Source of the DNA: Tigriopus japonicus
Lineage: Eukaryota > Arthropoda > Copepoda > Harpacticoida > Harpacticidae
Length of the DNA stretch: 64,000 nt
Assembly: GCA_010645155.1 (NCBI GenBank)
Contig: CM021316.1
Coordinates: 4,537,220-4,601,219, forward strand
Direction: 5' to 3'
The notes under the pieces are model-generated. The model searched no databases. It was given only the letters and a program-made list of their open reading frames with translations, and was not told the origin of the DNA. This document shows, in pieces, positions 23,943-36,121 of this stretch. The translations under genes were made by a program, and so were the position numbers. Every line of letters starts with the position of its first letter. Position 1 is the stretch's first letter.

Positions 23943-24560
23943 GGAAGTTGAAGAAGAAGAAGAAGGCTTCAAATTTTCAAATTGATTGAATCAAAACAAA
24001 AACATGTCTCAAATTACCTACAATAATAAGAAATGAAGAAACGTCTCATCTATCTCTGAGGGCTTTGGGGGCTTGTTTCCTTGATTCGAGAATCAAGTTC
24101 ACCAATGCTCGTATTGATCGAAAGATTGATTCATGTGGTCGATCCCAAGTGAGCGAACAAAATGGATCATCATGTATAGCCGATGCCATACATGCAATAC
24201 AAAGACTGGAGCACCCTTATGTGAAGTGTGTTCGCCGTCTGTCGAGAATGTCTGTCTGGCTAAAACACTAAAAGTATTAATCAATAGCACTCAAACTGGC
24301 ATTTTCACCCCTTTTCCACGACATACAGAACATATGATCATAGAGTAATGGTGCATGCAGCGTGTGGACGACGTTGATTGTTGAATGGTATTCTCGTCGA
24401 ACCGCAACTTCTCAATCCCTATGGGACATGTTGGAAATTTAGGATGCCTACGAGAATGAAGCAACCTTATCCATAAACCATTGGACCAAGTTCATTGGCT
24501 ATGGGTTGAGAACGAGCCTGCTTGTGTGTTACACTGTATTCCAATAAAAACAGATGTCAA
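23943..24560 (+). other. SLC6 3' UTR with poly(A) signal
   Basis: Non-coding sequence after the TGA at 23940-23942. AATAAA at 24543-24548 is the first strong polyadenylation hexamer and is a plausible transcript end. ORFs here are short and opposite-strand shadows. Confidence 0.5.
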
Positions 24561-26560
24561 GTGTCCCATGAATAGACCAACGAACAAAAAATCCCTTTTC
24601 AATAAGGCTGGTTGATAGTGGTTGGTTGGTTGGTTCATCATCGTCATCAACATGTTCTCGAGGGAGATCGTAAAATAGTACACTTGTTCATTAGACTGCC
24701 CATTCTTCTAGCATATCGCTCGCTTTTTTTTATTATAATCCTTGGACGGGTCCAACTAATCTGATGATCTGGAGTGAGGGAACACAAATTACAATTTATA
24801 TGCACAACACGTAGAGCGCTACTTGGAATGAGCACTTCAAATGGGCGAATTTCCTTGATTGAATTTGTGACGAAGGAGCTGAAGCGATTTGCATATTGGT
24901 AATGTTGATGAACGTCGAGTCAATCCCTCTCATCCATTTATTATGGTTTCTCAATCCAAGACAGAGACAAATTGTTGGCCCAACAATTCCATGACATTGG
25001 CTTCATTCGCTTGATTGGGAGAAGTGACTTTTTCTCGTCTCATCTCGTTTATTGGCTTTAAATTGGAGACAATGAATTAATTTGATTAAGGAACTATTTC
25101 GAAATGATCCTGATACCCTTCGTAGATTTCATTCTTAAGGGGTCTTTCCATTCGTAGGTAAGGTGCCTTGTCGTTATTGAGTCCTCGAAATAGTAACAAC
25201 AGATTTCCCGCGTTTCTAACAGAGCCACTTCACAAAATTAACCTCCTTAAAATTGGTCTACTCATCGCAGATTCACAAAACTCATTTTAGGAATGAGTGC
25301 AGCGTTACGTCGTTACGGTTTTCTATCTATCTTATTATTAACTTTTCGGTCGGAATATTTGTCAGTGCAGCCGATGTCCACCTTCTTGTCGCTTTCAGTT
25401 TGTTTGGTGTCCTGTCCCCTCAAAGTGGAGGTGATTGAACTCAGTCTTAAAATAGGTGACGAACGCTTCCAACTTGGTCAATAACACCCTCGCTTTAGCT
25501 CCATGATCCGAGTCTCTCCTTTAAAAGTTGGAGTTCAAACTCAAGCTTAGAGTACTCCAACCATTAGTGAGCAAATCACGAAATGTATGGACCGGCAAAT
25601 GGTCGTGCACACGAAAGCACGAGATTCAGCTCCATTTTGGTGCCACCTGAATCGGCGTCGACCTTCTTCCTCCATTCAAAAAACCGTCACTATGGAGAGC
25701 CAAAAAAGTAGACCATAAATTTGCCTTTCAAACATACAGAAGTTCTTCAGAATATATAATATATGGCTTTCGAAAGAGAAGAAGTTTTTTCCTTCCTCTG
25801 AAGTTCGATGTCTTTGGCCCTTGTTGCCCTTGTCGAATAGAGCTGTTACTGTAGAAAATGATGGAAGGAAAGGAGGAGTTGACTTTGCAATCGTTCCACT
25901 CACTGATGAACTGACTCAAAAAGTTTGATTACTACCCTAACTTCCTAAAGTGGAGAGATCTCTGCCTGAGCCCATCATCTTCCGGCGTCAAGAGACCCTT
26001 ACAATGGCCAGTGCAAAAGGTGTCATGTGATTGGGGTGCGATGATTGCCTTACGAGATCGGGTTGTTGGGGAAAGAGAAGGAAGGGCTTTTTCAACGGGA
26101 CGACCTTTGGAGGATCCCTCCCGTCGTGGGAATACTTTAGTTCAGGGCCATTATATGCCCTCAATCCTCTTTGATATTCCAGTCCAGGCGCTGGCCTTTT
26201 TTCTCAAAAACTACTCTCGATCTCGTCTCGTTCCATTTTGTCCCACCCAGACTATCTGTGTCCGTATGCACGGTGGTAACTACGCACGTTGGTTGTACAG
26301 TGTGTGCACGGTCGAGTAAGCTGGCAACGTTGTCCCCATGTACAAGCACACGGAAGATGAAGAAGGAGAAGAAGAAGAAGAAGAGTGTGCACGTAGGCTG
26401 TGATCTTGGATCTCTTCAATGTGAACCCAACCTTCCCAGTGTTCCTTGCTTCTTCCTCTGTTCCACCACCATCGCCCCAAAACACCTCGAGCTTCCGACC
26501 TTCCACATCCGTGTGCCCCTAAGAGGAAATAAATAGGTCTTTTTGTTGCCGTTGCTGCTG
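24561..26560. other. Intergenic, no gene recognised
   Basis: No convincing coding sequence. Contains a GGTTGGTTGGTTGG tract at about 24621-24634 and GAAGAAGGAGAAGAAGAAGAAG at about 26359. GC content rises after 26000 toward the bib gene. Confidence 0.4.
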
Positions 26561-26575
26561 TTGCTTCCCTGGTCT

Positions 26576-26616
26576 GCGTCGTCGTCGTCGTCGTCGTCGT
26601 TGTTGTTGTTGTTGTC
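26576..26616 (+). repeat. (GTC)n(GTT)n microsatellite
   Basis: About eight GTC triplets run into about five GTT triplets. Confidence 0.9.
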
Positions 26617-27396
26617 AGTCATGTAAGAAGAGTGGTGGAGCTGTCTGAACCACTTCGAAGGACCTTGTACGTAGTTGACGAAGCCCTTTCTTGCGTCCTC
26701 GGGCTCAAGAGAGGGAGATGGGAGGAGAAGGGGGGAGCATGGAATGTGGTAAGAAGACCGGTGACCCAACTAACTCGGGACCATTTGAAGCAAATCCAGA
26801 ACAGACAGGGCCCAAAGAGACTTCTTTTCCGCCCTCCCCCATTTCTTTGGCTCTCCCCTCTCTCTCTCTCTCCTCTGTTTTTCCTCAACAAGAAAAGGAA
26901 AGAGACTTCCAACACTTGGTGGTCGTGGTCTGTCTTTCTCTCTTGTGGGCTGCCTCCTCGAAGCTCTTGGAAATCTCCAAAGATTCGTCCCGTTCCATGT
27001 TCGCCCGTCATTTTGGCACAGTGCTACTTGAACCGACCAAGAGAGCAAAGCAGTGAGAAGCACGTTCTCGCTAGTTCCTCCAGTGAGTGGATGGATGGGT
27101 TGTGGATTGGTGGCTACGTTGGTGGGTTGGTTGGTACATCTGTCAGTCGGTTACCCTCTCAATCGCCCGCTTTTTTTTAGGGGAACGAACACCCTGGTGG
27201 GGGAGAGGCACTACTTCTACGTATCCTTCCCACCACCGTCGTTCTTGAACTGAGCGAGCTGAGCTCGTTGGAATCCAATCTTCTCGTTCCTCTTGCGCTC
27301 AAGTTCAGATGCCGCCGGATGAATCGAAAAGCAAAAGGGAAAGAAAGAATTGGAAGGAAAAAGGGGAGACGAGAACGCCGGCTTTGCCCTTGTCTT

Positions 27397-27446
27397 GGTT
27401 GTTGTCGTCGTCGTCGTCGTCGTCGTCGTCTTTGTTGTCGTCGTCC
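27397..27446 (+). repeat. (GTC)n microsatellite
   Basis: GTTGTTGTC followed by about eleven GTC/CGT triplets, then TTTGTTGTCGTCGTCC. Confidence 0.9.
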
Positions 27447-27984
27447 TCGACAACGTTCCCGATCTCGTCAACGACTTGAGTTCGAGGACAAGCCGTTTGT
27501 TGTTGAGACGGACCAAATGATTTCGCTTCTAGTTGTTGTTAGAGGCTAATCCAATGATGAGTAACACACGCAATGTGTTTCTGGGTCCGTAGACTTTACA
27601 CATATATGCCTCGCGACAATGAGGATCACTCCCAATTGAGACTCCATTCAGGCACGAAGCACGACGCACTAGTAACAACATGAAAAGTGAAAAGAATCGA
27701 GATGGAAGCTAGTTTTAGTGCTCAAAACACTTAAACCAAGAAGAGACGCATCTTTTGAAGGATACATCATCTTGATCCATTTTCTCTGCTTTTGTTGTTT
27801 CTCCCTCTCGAAAGCTTTTGTTGTGAGTGAATCGTGAAACGGTGCCAAAACCATTTGAGATACGTGGTGTCCTTATACAACCAGTTTCGAAGTTCGAACT
27901 TTTCGTCTTCCTAGTCAGGTTGTTCGAAGGACTTGCAGTGCAACAGTCAGAACTCAACGAGTACACAACTCACATAACTACTGG

Positions 27985-28034
27985 AGCAACAACAACAACA
28001 ACCACAACAGCAGCAGCAACACAACCACAACACA
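27985..28034 (+). repeat. (ACA)n/(CAG)n interrupted microsatellite
   Basis: CAACAACAACAACAACC, then ACAGCAGCAGCAACACAACC: a mixed CAA/CAG/CCA array. Confidence 0.9.
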
Positions 28035-28335
28035 AAGATTGTGCTACAATATCGCAGAAATGCATTCCAGTGTCTTTTCATAGCTCTTAGCAAGGAGTAC
28101 GGTTGGTGCCTTAAGACGCTTGGAAGTCGTACCTCAATCAAAGCGAGTGTTTATACACAAAATTCATAGTGATTCGAGTGTCAAGTTCCTTATTGGGCTT
28201 CGAAAAAGTCAACTTTATGGATGATCATCTCTTCGCTATGATGTGTTGTCTCCGTCTATGCAAACAAATTATCCCGAGATCAGAGCTATGCTGACTTTTG
28301 CGAGGAAGAAACTCGCCGCCACGAGCTTGAACAGA

Positions 28336-28360
28336 AGTTGTTGTTGTTGTTGTTGTTGCC
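28336..28360 (+). repeat. (GTT)8 microsatellite
   Basis: Eight uninterrupted GTT triplets about 480 bases before the bib start codon. Confidence 0.9.
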
Positions 28361-28840
28361 GTTTGGTTAACTCCCCAACCAAGAAGAGACGCATCTGGTG
28401 AAGAAGAAGGTTGTAGCCCATTGGTAAATACAAAGAAGTTGACAACGATAAGAACAAAAAGAACGGCCAACTCTCCTCCAGCTTGAGTTTTCGTCACACA
28501 AGGCAATCCTTGAGTTTCCTCCATTTTAACTCTGCCTAAAGCTTGTCACCACACAAATCCGAAATTCGCGTCGTTCAACCGTTTCGATCCGCAGTGTCAC
28601 TGAAACATTGAACACTTTGGTGGGAAGACTCAAGGGAAGATAGAATGAACTTGCTTGCTAGCCAGCAAGTGCGTAATATGATTCTGTTTTATGGGTAAGA
28701 GGGGAAACCTCGTTCACATGCAAGATCAGCATTATTGCTATTCACTTCTGAGAGAGACCTTGACATATCGCGCAGGCAGGACGTCCTCGTTTTCCGAGTT
28801 CTCTACGGACTGATTACGTGACTATCGGAAAAGATTAATT

Positions 28841-30724
28841 ATGGCTGCCAGGTTCGATTCGCTACATGCCCAATTGGGGTGGCTTCTCGAAAATGCTCAA
28901 TCGCTTCTGGCCGATTCAGCCCCGCCCTCAACCACGGGGGGAGGTAACCCTTACTATGCAGGTGGGAGTGGTCGAGGAGCCCATGGTTCCACGATTGGCC
29001 AAGCTCCTCCCCCCGTGTACTCTTTCGTGGCCATGCAAAGTGAGATTCGCACCCTGGAATTCTGGCGGTCCATCATTGCGGAGTGCATGGCGACGTTTGT
29101 CTATGTCATGATTGTTCTGTCCGTGTCCACCACTTCTTCCGAGCATACTCAACAAACGAATTGTGCCCTGGCTTCAGGCCTTGCCATGGCCATGTTGGTA
29201 GCCGTTTTTGCTCGAGTGTCAGGAAGTCACACCAACCCGGCCATAACTCTGGGGATGACCCTAACTCGATACATATCTCCCTTGAGGTCGGTCCTCTACA
29301 TGTGTGCCCAATGCGGGGGTGGCATTGCAGGGGCAGCCTTGACTTTGGGCGTTCACGGACGGATAAATGATCCAGCTCTCAAGTCGGAACGAGGCACGTT
29401 CGGCATGGAATTTGTTCTTTCGTTTTTGGTTGTGTACACATATTTTGCTGCCAAGGAAACTCGAGTGTCTTCTTCGTATCGCACACGAACTCTCGTACCT
29501 GGCCACATTCGCATCAACCCTATTTTTGTCGGAGTCGCTCATGCTGCCTGTTTAGTGGCTTGGAAAGGATCTCTGAACCCTGCCAGAGCCCTTGGGTCCG
29601 CCTTTGTCAGCCGCAGTCCTGATCGGTTCGATCAGCATTGGGTATTTTGGGTGGGTCCTCTCTTGGGAGCAATCACTGGTGCCTTTGCTTTCGAGTACAT
29701 CTTCAACCCGAGGCGAAAAGTGTTCACATTTTCAAGTTTAAGAGGCCCTCATGACCTTGAAAACGTGTCAATTCGCTCCGAGGACGACATGATAGACGAT
29801 TTAGAGCGCGCCAAGCAATATCGCGCTAACATCATGCAAGACTTCCAAGATCCCACACATCCTTCCTCAGCTCGAGGGGGTCCTTACGGCAAAAGATTAG
29901 GGGCCGCAGGAGGGATGAATCATATCAACGCTAGCGACTCGGTGTATGGGGGGTCCAAGTCCGTGTACAACCAATCGATCTACGATTCCAAGTCAATGTA
30001 CGATGGAACCAAATCCATGTATGATGGATATGATGGGATGGATCGGAATGCAGCCAATCTGAGACGTTCCCGTTCAATTCACACCAAGTTCCCGCCCCCC
30101 AACCACTCTGTGACTCGACGAAACCCATATGACTATCTACCCGATGAGCCCAGTAAGGCGGACATGATGCAAACGGAGAGTGGGCCCCGCCTCATGGGAA
30201 AGTCTGGTAGTCCTCGCTATCTGGACAGTTACGGTAACGAGAAAATGGATCTCTACGGAGAGACAGGGGGCTATGGTGCTTTGCGTGGCGGACCAATGGG
30301 CAAAGGTGGTTTGCTCGCTACCACGAGTGACATGCGACCCATGGACGACTCCTATGACTCCAATTATAGTAGTTCTGGCGTCAAAAGGTCATCTGCTCTC
30401 CAGTCTGGCTTGAGTGCCTCCGACTATCATCATCGTCAGCAACAGGAAGTCAATCATTTGAACCGAGAACGTGATTTCCCGCCTTCTCGTGCCGGTGGAG
30501 TTGGAGGTGGCAGCGCCTCTGGCCCTGGGCACACGCGATTACGAGGGACAACGGACTACTATCCCTCACCGAGTCAGCAGTACAATGCCACTTATTCACA
30601 ACAAAATGGGTGCTCAATTACCAATAACCCAGTGCCCAATTACCATCACTCTCCCAGTGGAGCGGTGACTGCCGTGGGCACGTCCGTCCCACCGGCTCCT
30701 GTGGGCACGGGAGCAAATTACTGA
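28841..30724 (+). CDS. bib: Big brain, MIP/aquaporin-family membrane protein
   Basis: Single open frame of 627 residues. The first ATG follows an in-frame stop about 30 bases upstream and has G at +4. Residues about 68-290 form a six-helix MIP domain. EIRTLEFWRSII just before TM1 is a Big brain signature, the two pore loops are NPA at 132-134 and NPAR at 246-249, AQCGGGIAGAAL lies in TM3, and HWVFWVGPLLGA begins TM6. In Drosophila, Big brain acts at the plasma membrane in lateral inhibition with Notch and can conduct monovalent cations; a similar role here is inference. The long cytoplasmic tail (about 290-627) is Gly/Ser/Tyr-rich, with Tyr repeats at 367-395 (SVYGG, SVYNQ, SIYDS, SMYDG twice) and RRSRSIHTKF, echoing the Tyr-rich tail of the fly protein. 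The gene is intronless, unlike its neighbours. Confidence 0.95.
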   Translation: MAARFDSLHAQLGWLLENAQSLLADSAPPSTTGGGNPYYAGGSGRGAHGSTIGQAPPPVYSFVAMQSEIRTLEFWRSIIAECMATFVYVMIVLSVSTTSSEHTQQTNCALASGLAMAMLVAVFARVSGSHTNPAITLGMTLTRYISPLRSVLYMCAQCGGGIAGAALTLGVHGRINDPALKSERGTFGMEFVLSFLVVYTYFAAKETRVSSSYRTRTLVPGHIRINPIFVGVAHAACLVAWKGSLNPARALGSAFVSRSPDRFDQHWVFWVGPLLGAITGAFAFEYIFNPRRKVFTFSSLRGPHDLENVSIRSEDDMIDDLERAKQYRANIMQDFQDPTHPSSARGGPYGKRLGAAGGMNHINASDSVYGGSKSVYNQSIYDSKSMYDGTKSMYDGYDGMDRNAANLRRSRSIHTKFPPPNHSVTRRNPYDYLPDEPSKADMMQTESGPRLMGKSGSPRYLDSYGNEKMDLYGETGGYGALRGGPMGKGGLLATTSDMRPMDDSYDSNYSSSGVKRSSALQSGLSASDYHHRQQQEVNHLNRERDFPPSRAGGVGGGSASGPGHTRLRGTTDYYPSPSQQYNATYSQQNGCSITNNPVPNYHHSPSGAVTAVGTSVPPAPVGTGANY

Positions 30725-33700
30725 AACCCACTCTGATGTGCCAAGCTTTGTTGTTGAACTGTTATTATCATCCGGAGATTTGCTACCGAAAACCTTGAGC
30801 TTCGCATAACTAGCCATTTTGTGAGGCTGGCGATTCAAATGCTCTTTCTCCCGTGCTTCCTCCGTTTCTTCCTCGAAGAGTCAGATCTACTACTTTTGCT
30901 GCCAACGATAAATGCTTCAATATGAAGTAAGCACCCTGTTCCGAGTGAGCCTCTTACCTGGTTTGGAGCACTTTTTTGTTGGCTCTCATAGAGGTTCTCT
31001 TCACGTGCAATCACCAAACAACCCTGGAACACTCCATGTAATGTCGTTCTTGTTAGAGTTTTGTATCACATATCACACTGGTTTTATCCCACTCATGCAG
31101 GAGAAAAAGAGAGAGTCTCCAAAGTCTTGTTAATTTTCCTCGCGGATTGGCAATAACCCCTCTCAAAAATTCCGAGGAAACGAACATTTTTTGAATCTTT
31201 TGAATGTTGTCGACTCCCTGGGGATCCAAGTTCAGATAATTACATTTCCACGCGCCTCCTCCAAAAGAGTCGCTGTTTTTTGCTACCATGTCCAATAACA
31301 ACCCTCTCCTACCCATAATGCATCCTCTCACATAATACATTCACTCAAACAAAGATTGGCCCAAGAGAAATAAGATGAGAAATCCTTCGTTTCCTCTGTG
31401 GAAGGACCTAGCTGTCTCAAGTCTTTCTATAAGAGGCGTCTTTCTGTGTTTTCTCAAAACTGGCGTGGTCATGTCGACCTCGTTCGTGTGGTCTTTATTC
31501 CCTGAGTCTGAAGGGCAGCTTTTTATACAACAGAACGCGAGAAAGAACACAGAAAGGAACAACCCAAGAAAGTCGTTAGGCTTCAATTCCTCCTCTGTCA
31601 GAAACTGAAGTGCACTTTTTCGACTCAATGGCATCCTCATGAGCCCCCTTCGTATGTACACGTTTGTCTCCATATCGGAATGTTTAATCTGGATGTGATT
31701 ATTGCCTCATGAAAAGACTGAGTTGATTCGATCAGTCCGTGAATTGGGATTCGTTGGCATTATTATTTTTATTTTTGGGATCACTACGTACTTCCTTGTG
31801 TTCGTATTGAATGGGAATGTACAACATTGATTCCAAATGAAGGTTAATGTTTCGAACTACAAATGACTTTTATGTGCTTTCATGGATGATGGCCTAATCA
31901 CCCTGAATATGCGATGGGCGAACGAAGTCATCATGGGAAGAAGACGAAAAACTGATGATAAAAGAAACATAATTATTATCGAATAGCGTTGTGATGAAAT
32001 ACCACGCATTATATCAACAAACACTCTTGATACTCAAACCTTAAATAAACACGATCGTCTAGTTTACATTAGATTTTTAGTTGCATCTTTTTCCAGATTT
32101 TTTCTGGCACAGCCTTATGATCTCGCTCGTCAGCCCTGTCGAGTGCGTAAATATTTTGTGACCCTCGTTGAATGAGACAGCAGCCATTTCCGTTCTTTTC
32201 TTTGACTATTCGTGCTTGCACTCACACTCTACCCCTTGATAGTTTCCGTTGAAGCATGGCTTCGTTTCAAATCTTCAACAAATTATATTTTCAATCCTAT
32301 CCCGCCCGCAAACTATGGAGATACCACGCGTTCGAATGTCATCTGTTGATTCACCTTTTCCACGCGTTCAAGAACACAGTACACAGTACAGCTTTACTTT
32401 GACGAGAACAATATGCTACAGGGTAGTCCAAATAATTTTATAACAAATTGTGATATCATAAGGGAGAAATACTGGTAATAAGAAGTGAGTGAAACGTAGA
32501 TTTGTCTAATCAGAAGCAAGCTTACAAATAATAGGTTCAGCCTACTGTTTACCCAAGGACGGATGGAAAGTGATGATCACCGGAGTTATAATTACCAGGA
32601 TGATTGCTTGTACATGTTCAAAAAAAAGAGATACATCCCTTTAAATCAAACGCCATATTTGACATGTTGGTGGGACTTAAAAGTTTTCGCTTTCTCCCTG
32701 ATAAAAATTCAATTTTTGAAAATGAAGCTGCCTCAAAGATAAGTGGCTTAAACTTGTTCAGAAATGTTCGGAAACCCTGTGTGTACGATGAGATTTAACC
32801 ACGAATGATCGGAGCAAACGGGTACGTTGGAGAGCTTTGTACTCATTTCCAATGGCACATTGAACATCCCCCTCGTTGATGAAAGAGACTCATTTACGCG
32901 CCCTTTTTGACCCCTTGTGGCTGGACACCTGGCGGCAAAGTAGTAGATGTAGGAGAAGTAGGGCGAATTCATCTTCCTCTACTTTCAAGTAACTAGTTGG
33001 AGGCTAAGAGGGTTATCGCAGCTTTTGAGACCTTCTTATGCTATGTGCTACCGAAGGGAAATTTGAATAAACCACTTGCATGGAGCGAAGGTAAGATAAG
33101 ACTCTTCATGACATGTTTCTTTTGGGTTGAGATATGCGTAGTTCAAACCAAATCGAAAAAGTGGCTCATTGCTCATAGTATCTTAAGGAATGATAAGAAA
33201 CTCCATTTTTTGTCTAATGTCGTCGAGGCTCGATTTGTCCTCCAATTTCATCGATGTTTCGCCCAAGTTTCACCTTGGTGTTCAGTCACAACGTAGACAG
33301 ATTTGGACACCGAGCTGAAGCATTAACAGCTTCTGTAGAATGTAGATGGATCTAGGTAGAACGTCCGTCTGAGGAGACAGGAGGTTAAAATACAGCCGTT
33401 CACTAGAACCAGGACCTTCCACATTCTGAACTCGAACAACCCATCAGCCCTTGTCCCCCAAAGAGTCTTTTGGGCAGACTTACGTGCAGCCATAGCTAGT
33501 ATAAGCAATATCATTTGGCTACCTCTTCTTTCAATTGTAGTCCAAGACTAACAACAACCCCCATCTCAGATGAGCCGTTCTTCATGGACTCTGCACTTCT
33601 TCTCTCCCCATTATCCGCTCTTTTAGCTCACGCTGAACAACCAGCCTAAAATCCACTCAGGACACTGGTCGACCACGACACATCAGGGACGACTCGAGTT

Positions 33701-34600
33701 GACACGGTATTCTCGTCAAAATGTTGCTACGAGGGACGAACACAAAGCTTAGTGGAGTATGAGGCACGAAAATGTCGCTTGATGTCGTTGGAAGGAGAAT
33801 CTGAAACACCTGCTTCCTCCAGGCGTTAAGTTTCCAATCTTGATGAAGCTCAACATCATCGTGAAGTTTAGTTCCAATACTGATAGAAATAAAATAAAAT
33901 GACTGGTGGTTCTAGACTGTTGGAAGAGGCATTTCGAAAATATCAAGTCACATTTTCAAGCCAAGAAAGATTGTTAGCGAAATGAACCGCTCTCGCCTGA
34001 CGAAAAAAACCCCCCAATGATTGGTTGTATTTTAACCAAACCAAAATATACATATATTTTTGACCTTGACCTCGGACACACCTCAAATATTTTTCACTTA
34101 TTCGATCTATCAGAATTGCAGAAAAGGTATTATAGATTGTGCTTAAAAGAACGCACAAAATAAGATGTAAAGATCAGAAATTGTATTTAAACTATAATTT
34201 ATAGTTTCTTAATACCACTGCAAGAAATGCATCCAAGGCAATGTTGAAGAATGCATGATAATCATCTAATTTTACCAATTACTCATCGTTTATGTTATGT
34301 GGTATTTGGTTGCGTACGAAAATAGGATTGGCATATCTGACTGAACCTTGAACATTGGGTTGGTCAGCAATGGTATTTAGGAATTTGTCTAACTGGTCTA
34401 ACCATGGCCTAAACTTTGACAGGTCGGCTCCTTCATAAACCCTTCTCGACGAAAAGTTCGGGGCAACAAATTGAACAACAAATAAAGTGTATGTACGTAC
34501 GTCGTAGGAGTGGTGGTGTCTTCATTGTTCGGACAAGCCATTCAGATTTATAATAATAAGTTTTTTTTGCGACTCATGGTCATGTCAGGGCGTATAAATG
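30725..34600. other. bib 3' flank, no further gene recognised
   Basis: AATAAA at 32044-32049 could terminate a long bib 3' UTR; others lie near 33890. Short ORFs on both strands show no domain. An ATATATAT/CATATATATG stretch at about 34605-34633 abuts the 3' end of the LINE that follows. Confidence 0.4.
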
Positions 34601-34639
34601 TGCAAAAATATATATATGTTCTATCATATATATGCAGTG

Positions 34640-35211
34640 TTGAAATGTCAATTGGAAAAAAACGTTAAAATGGTCGACTAGAAAGTGATATCACAGATGA
34701 GCTGACTAGAATAGGTTTCAGTGCACATGGAAGAAAGGAAGCGGGGATTGACAGACAGTGCAGAAACAGTTGGGTAGCGGTAGATGGTGAAAATCTTGGT
34801 TGTTGCAATAGAGAGGGTGGGTCAGATTGAACAGATCCTTCGTTAGTTCCCGTCGTTGATGGAGTTGGGCAGGAAGCCGGACGAAGGTGCATGACCGCCA
34901 ATATTCCGAAGGGATGTCGGGCCAAGGACAATAGGGTGTTGTCAAGTCCTTGACCGGGAATGACAGCATGTGTCCAGACATCACCTCCGGAAAGGTCAGG
35001 TTCCTAACACTGTTGGACACTAACCTTGCCAGCCCGGAGGTGAAGGGCTCGGTTTCGCATAGGAAATGCGTCCATGCATTATTGGCATATTGGGGCACGC
35101 AGAGGTATCGTTTGAGGAATTTGGTGAAGGTGGCATCGGCGGATTTGAGAGCGGATTGGGCGGAGTTGGGAAGCCAGAGGTGAAGGCCGTAGAGGAAGAT
35201 GGGGGTGATGT
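34640..35211 (-). pseudogene. LINE 1, 3' part (reverse transcriptase C-terminus)
   Basis: Minus-strand frame with ITPIFLYGLHLWLP, then a C-terminal stretch ending NCFCTVCQSPL. It continues, across the 4.67-kb nest, the reverse transcriptase at 39883-42302. The upstream part stops at LQLFQTY and this part resumes at ITPIFLYG, exactly as expected for one uninterrupted reading. The ORF's apparent start further upstream lies in inserted DNA and is not real. Confidence 0.8.
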
Positions 35212-35214
35212 TAG

Positions 35215-36121
35215 GGCGGAAATACACGGACAGGCTAAACTCCTCGACAGGCTGATTTTTCAACCTGACAGGTCAAAGTTTGACATACCAAAATTGGAAT
35301 CAGAAATACACGCGCAGGCTCTTTTCTGTTAAAGAAAAGATGGTGCGTGTGGAGTTTTCAATTTCTCTGCTCTCCCTTGTACATAGGTACTTTCATATTG
35401 CGTTCCTCCTTCCTAGTTGAACCTGTTTGGTCTTGTGTGGATTATCCATACCTCCTAAGTTATTCAATGAATTGTGGGGTTAATTAACCCCTCTTGAAAT
35501 GCACGATTGAGGTGCGTTAGCACCACGATGTAAATATCGAATTTCGTTCATGATAAAGAAGTCGACTACTATATCTTGACTCAACCACATGGGGACATCG
35601 TCGTCCCCATAGAATAAGCTTACCTACCGATCTCCCTTATTATACCCGTAGTTGCATGCCACATAGCGTAGTGATCATACCCGTGAAATGGCATAGTGCG
35701 CATCAACAAAAGGGAGCCACATTGGCAATATGAGTACTGAAAAAGATGAATCATTTGGATGCAGTCCTTTTAAGGCCATATAAGGTCAATACAGTCTTCC
35801 TTAAATCCTTTCATTAGTTCCGGCATTTTGAATTTCAATTGTTTGATCGTGACTTCCAACAGGCAGGCATAAATTAGAATAATTTCTAAATGAGCCGGCT
35901 TGCAGGTAGGCTTCATTTTTTAGCTTGGTAAGCTCGAACTTCCCCCGAGCAGGCTGAAAAAATGATTGTCCTGCCACTTTTCTTGCTCGTGTATTTCCAC
36001 TCTAAATGAGCCGGTCTGCAGGTAGGCTTCATTTTTCAGGTGGGTTAGGTCAAAATTCAGCCAGGCAGGCTGAAAAAATGGCTGGCTTGCCACTTTCGCC
36101 CGTCCGTGTATTTCCACCCTT
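35215..36121. mobile_element. TIR element at the left edge of the nest
   Basis: Left end GGCGGAAATACACGGAC and right end GTCCGTGTATTTCCACCCT are inverted repeats of about 19 bases. The right part holds two tandem 117-base units, each ending in a similar GTGTATTTCCAC(T/C)CT. No coding capacity. A clean duplication cannot be assigned to it alone because both flanks belong to other insertions. Confidence 0.55.
35888..36120. repeat. Two tandem 117-bp units
   Basis: Units 35888-36003 and 36004-36120 share AAATGAGCCGG, TGCAGGTAGGCTTCATTTTT, GCAGGCTGAAAAAATG and the terminal CGTGTATTTCCAC. A shorter inverted relative lies at 35216-35330. Confidence 0.7.

Larger units (their letters stand above)
26570..28840 (+). 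promoter_or_regulatory. Triplet-rich upstream/5' region of bib
   Basis: GC-richer than the flanks, with purine/pyrimidine-asymmetric tracts and four trinucleotide arrays within 1.8 kb. Overlapping ORFs on both strands are low-complexity artefacts. Position immediately upstream of an intronless gene suggests promoter and 5' UTR, possibly with non-coding exons; no TATA box or initiator can be assigned with confidence. Confidence 0.4.

Noticed and set aside
26416..27516. Overlapping ORFs up to 182 codons upstream of bib
   Set aside because: Low-complexity peptides from simple repeats and GC-richer DNA; many frames open at once, no domain.
35888..36120. CRISPR-like array
   Set aside because: Only two adjacent 117-bp units without unique spacers, in an animal genome; a simple tandem duplication inside a TIR element.
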